A stretch of 5,839 bases of DNA from Ferruginibacter sp. (lineage in GTDB: Bacteria; Bacteroidota; Bacteroidia; Chitinophagales; Chitinophagaceae). The stretch is from contig VERM01000110.1 of NCBI GenBank assembly GCA_018882645.1, positions 1 to 5,839 of the forward strand. Reading direction: 5' to 3'. Positions 4,993 to 5,839 of the stretch are shown here, piece after piece (within the stretch, counting starts at the first letter, position 1; the number at the start of each line of letters is the position of its first letter). The notes under the pieces are model-generated. The model searched no databases, was not told the DNA's origin, and saw only the letters and a list, made by a program, of their open reading frames with translations. A program made the position numbers and the translations under genes.

Positions 4993-5839
4993 ATGAAAAA
5001 GTTACTTAACATACTTTTTCTGCTGTTTAACCTCTCTGCATTTTCACAAAATTTTTTTACGAGTGTTTATGGCGGCATGTCCAATTATCTTGGAGATCTT
5101 CAGGAGAATCCGGTTAATCCCTTAACATTCCGACCCTCTGGTGGCTGTGGCTTTTTATATGAATTAAACAGCAAATGGCTGTTGCGCTTTGATTTAACTA
5201 CAGGAAGTTTAAACGGAGATGATAAATACGGACTCAAAAACAGAGCCAGAAATTTGAGTTTTAGTACCTCACTTACCGAATTCGCCTTTGGCGTTGAATA
5301 TATATTTTTCGATTTGTACGAAAATCGTGTATCTCCATATGTTTTTTTACAGGGAGGGGTTTTTAAATTCAGTCCATACTACAAATTATCCAATGGAGCC
5401 AAAATCATTTTATATGAATTCGATACCGAAGGACAGGGATTTTATAAAGACAGAAAAAAATACAGCCTGAGGCAATTTTGTGTTCCATTTGGCGGAGGTG
5501 TTCAATGGGCAATCAAAGACGGACTAAGGGTTGGTGTTGTGGTTGGATTTAGAAAAACATTTACCGATTATCTTGACGATGTCAGTACAACGTATATAGA
5601 CAAAGATATATTGGTGCAAAAGAAAGGCGGTTCAGCTCTGGCTGTAGCTTACAAAGGGAATTTGGTTCCTAACGGCGGACCATATCCTGCAGATGGAACA
5701 AAAAGGGGAGATCCTACCAACAACGACAGTTATTATTATATTGGAGTCACGCTTCGCTTCAGAATACAGAACAACAGAGATAGAAATAGAGAATCGGATG
5801 AAGAAGAGGATTACATGAGAAGAAAACCCAGCTTAGATA
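4993..5839 (+). CDS. outer-membrane beta-barrel protein, DUF6089-like (runs off right edge)
   Basis: The frame is open from ATG at 4993 to the last base: 282 codons plus one base, with no stop. Residues 1-18 are a clear Sec signal peptide (MKKLLNILFLLFNLSAFS) with likely cleavage before Gln19. The mature part shows alternating, aromatic-rich strands expected of a beta-barrel, beginning with FFTSVYGGMSNYLGDL (21-36), then repeated YVFLQGGVF-type strands (116-124) and RKTFTDYLDDVSTTY (187-201). It ends in YYYIGVTLRFRI (247-258), which looks like the last strand. The early 'SNYLGDL' and the 'FTDYLDDVS' segment are what I associate with the Bacteroidota DUF6089 group; this is from memory, not a search. 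A charged tail follows residue 258. The precise function is unknown. In related genomes such a gene often precedes uppS, bamA and ompH-like genes, which here would lie beyond the right edge (inference). The start is fixed by the signal peptide. Confidence 0.8.
   Translation, partial: MKKLLNILFLLFNLSAFSQNFFTSVYGGMSNYLGDLQENPVNPLTFRPSGGCGFLYELNSKWLLRFDLTTGSLNGDDKYGLKNRARNLSFSTSLTEFAFGVEYIFFDLYENRVSPYVFLQGGVFKFSPYYKLSNGAKIILYEFDTEGQGFYKDRKKYSLRQFCVPFGGGVQWAIKDGLRVGVVVGFRKTFTDYLDDVSTTYIDKDILVQKKGGSALAVAYKGNLVPNGGPYPADGTKRGDPTNNDSYYYIGVTLRFRIQNNRDRNRESDEEEDYMRRKPSLD

Noticed and set aside
5288..5470. Plus-strand open frame of 60 codons
   Set aside because: It is a shifted frame inside the barrel-protein gene, whose own frame has a signal peptide and barrel strands.
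1..5839. CRISPR array, insertion sequence, tRNA/rRNA, toxin-antitoxin or defence genes
   Set aside because: No regularly spaced repeats, transposase-like frames, cloverleaf sequences or small paired genes were seen on either strand.

Overview
The window reads as chromosomal DNA of a Bacteroidota bacterium, perhaps Saprospiraceae- or Sphingobacteriia-like, although the genus cannot be fixed from this sequence. Four things point there. The Wza/Wzc proteins are of the Bacteroidota type. A beta-barrel protein resembling the Bacteroidota-restricted DUF6089 group is present. Two sites match the Bacteroidota -7 promoter consensus TAnnTTTG. Start codons are preceded by A/T-rich leaders without Shine-Dalgarno sequences.

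Layout. (1) Positions 1-1983, minus strand: the front of a capsule/exopolysaccharide export operon. A complete Wza-like outer-membrane export lipoprotein (1183-1983) is followed 12 bases later by the first 390 residues of a Wzc-like chain-length/co-polymerase protein, which runs off the left edge. (2) Positions 1984-2547: a 564-base, visibly A+T-rich divergent intergenic region with several small dyads and one plausible promoter facing right, but no supportable gene. (3) Positions 2548-3729, plus: an intact acetyl-CoA acetyltransferase (thiolase, 393 aa), closed by a strong intrinsic terminator at 3761-3789. (4) Positions 3915-4898, plus: pyruvate dehydrogenase E1 beta subunit (pdhB, 327 aa), with its own near-ideal Bacteroidota promoter (TTG, 20-base gap, TAAATTTG) and without its E1 alpha partner next door. 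(5) Positions 4993-5839, plus: a signal-peptide-bearing outer-membrane beta-barrel protein, cut by the right edge.

How the genes relate. Wza and Wzc act together in moving polysaccharide across the envelope. The thiolase and PdhB both act on the acetyl-CoA pool (condensation or cleavage of acetoacetyl-CoA, and acetyl-CoA formation from pyruvate), but the terminator and separate promoter show they are independent transcription units. The barrel protein is an envelope protein of unknown role.

I did not find convincing evidence of a new biological system. The least explained part is the 1984-2547 intergenic region. Its inverted repeats are of a size that can arise by chance in A+T-rich DNA, so they are reported with low to moderate interest.
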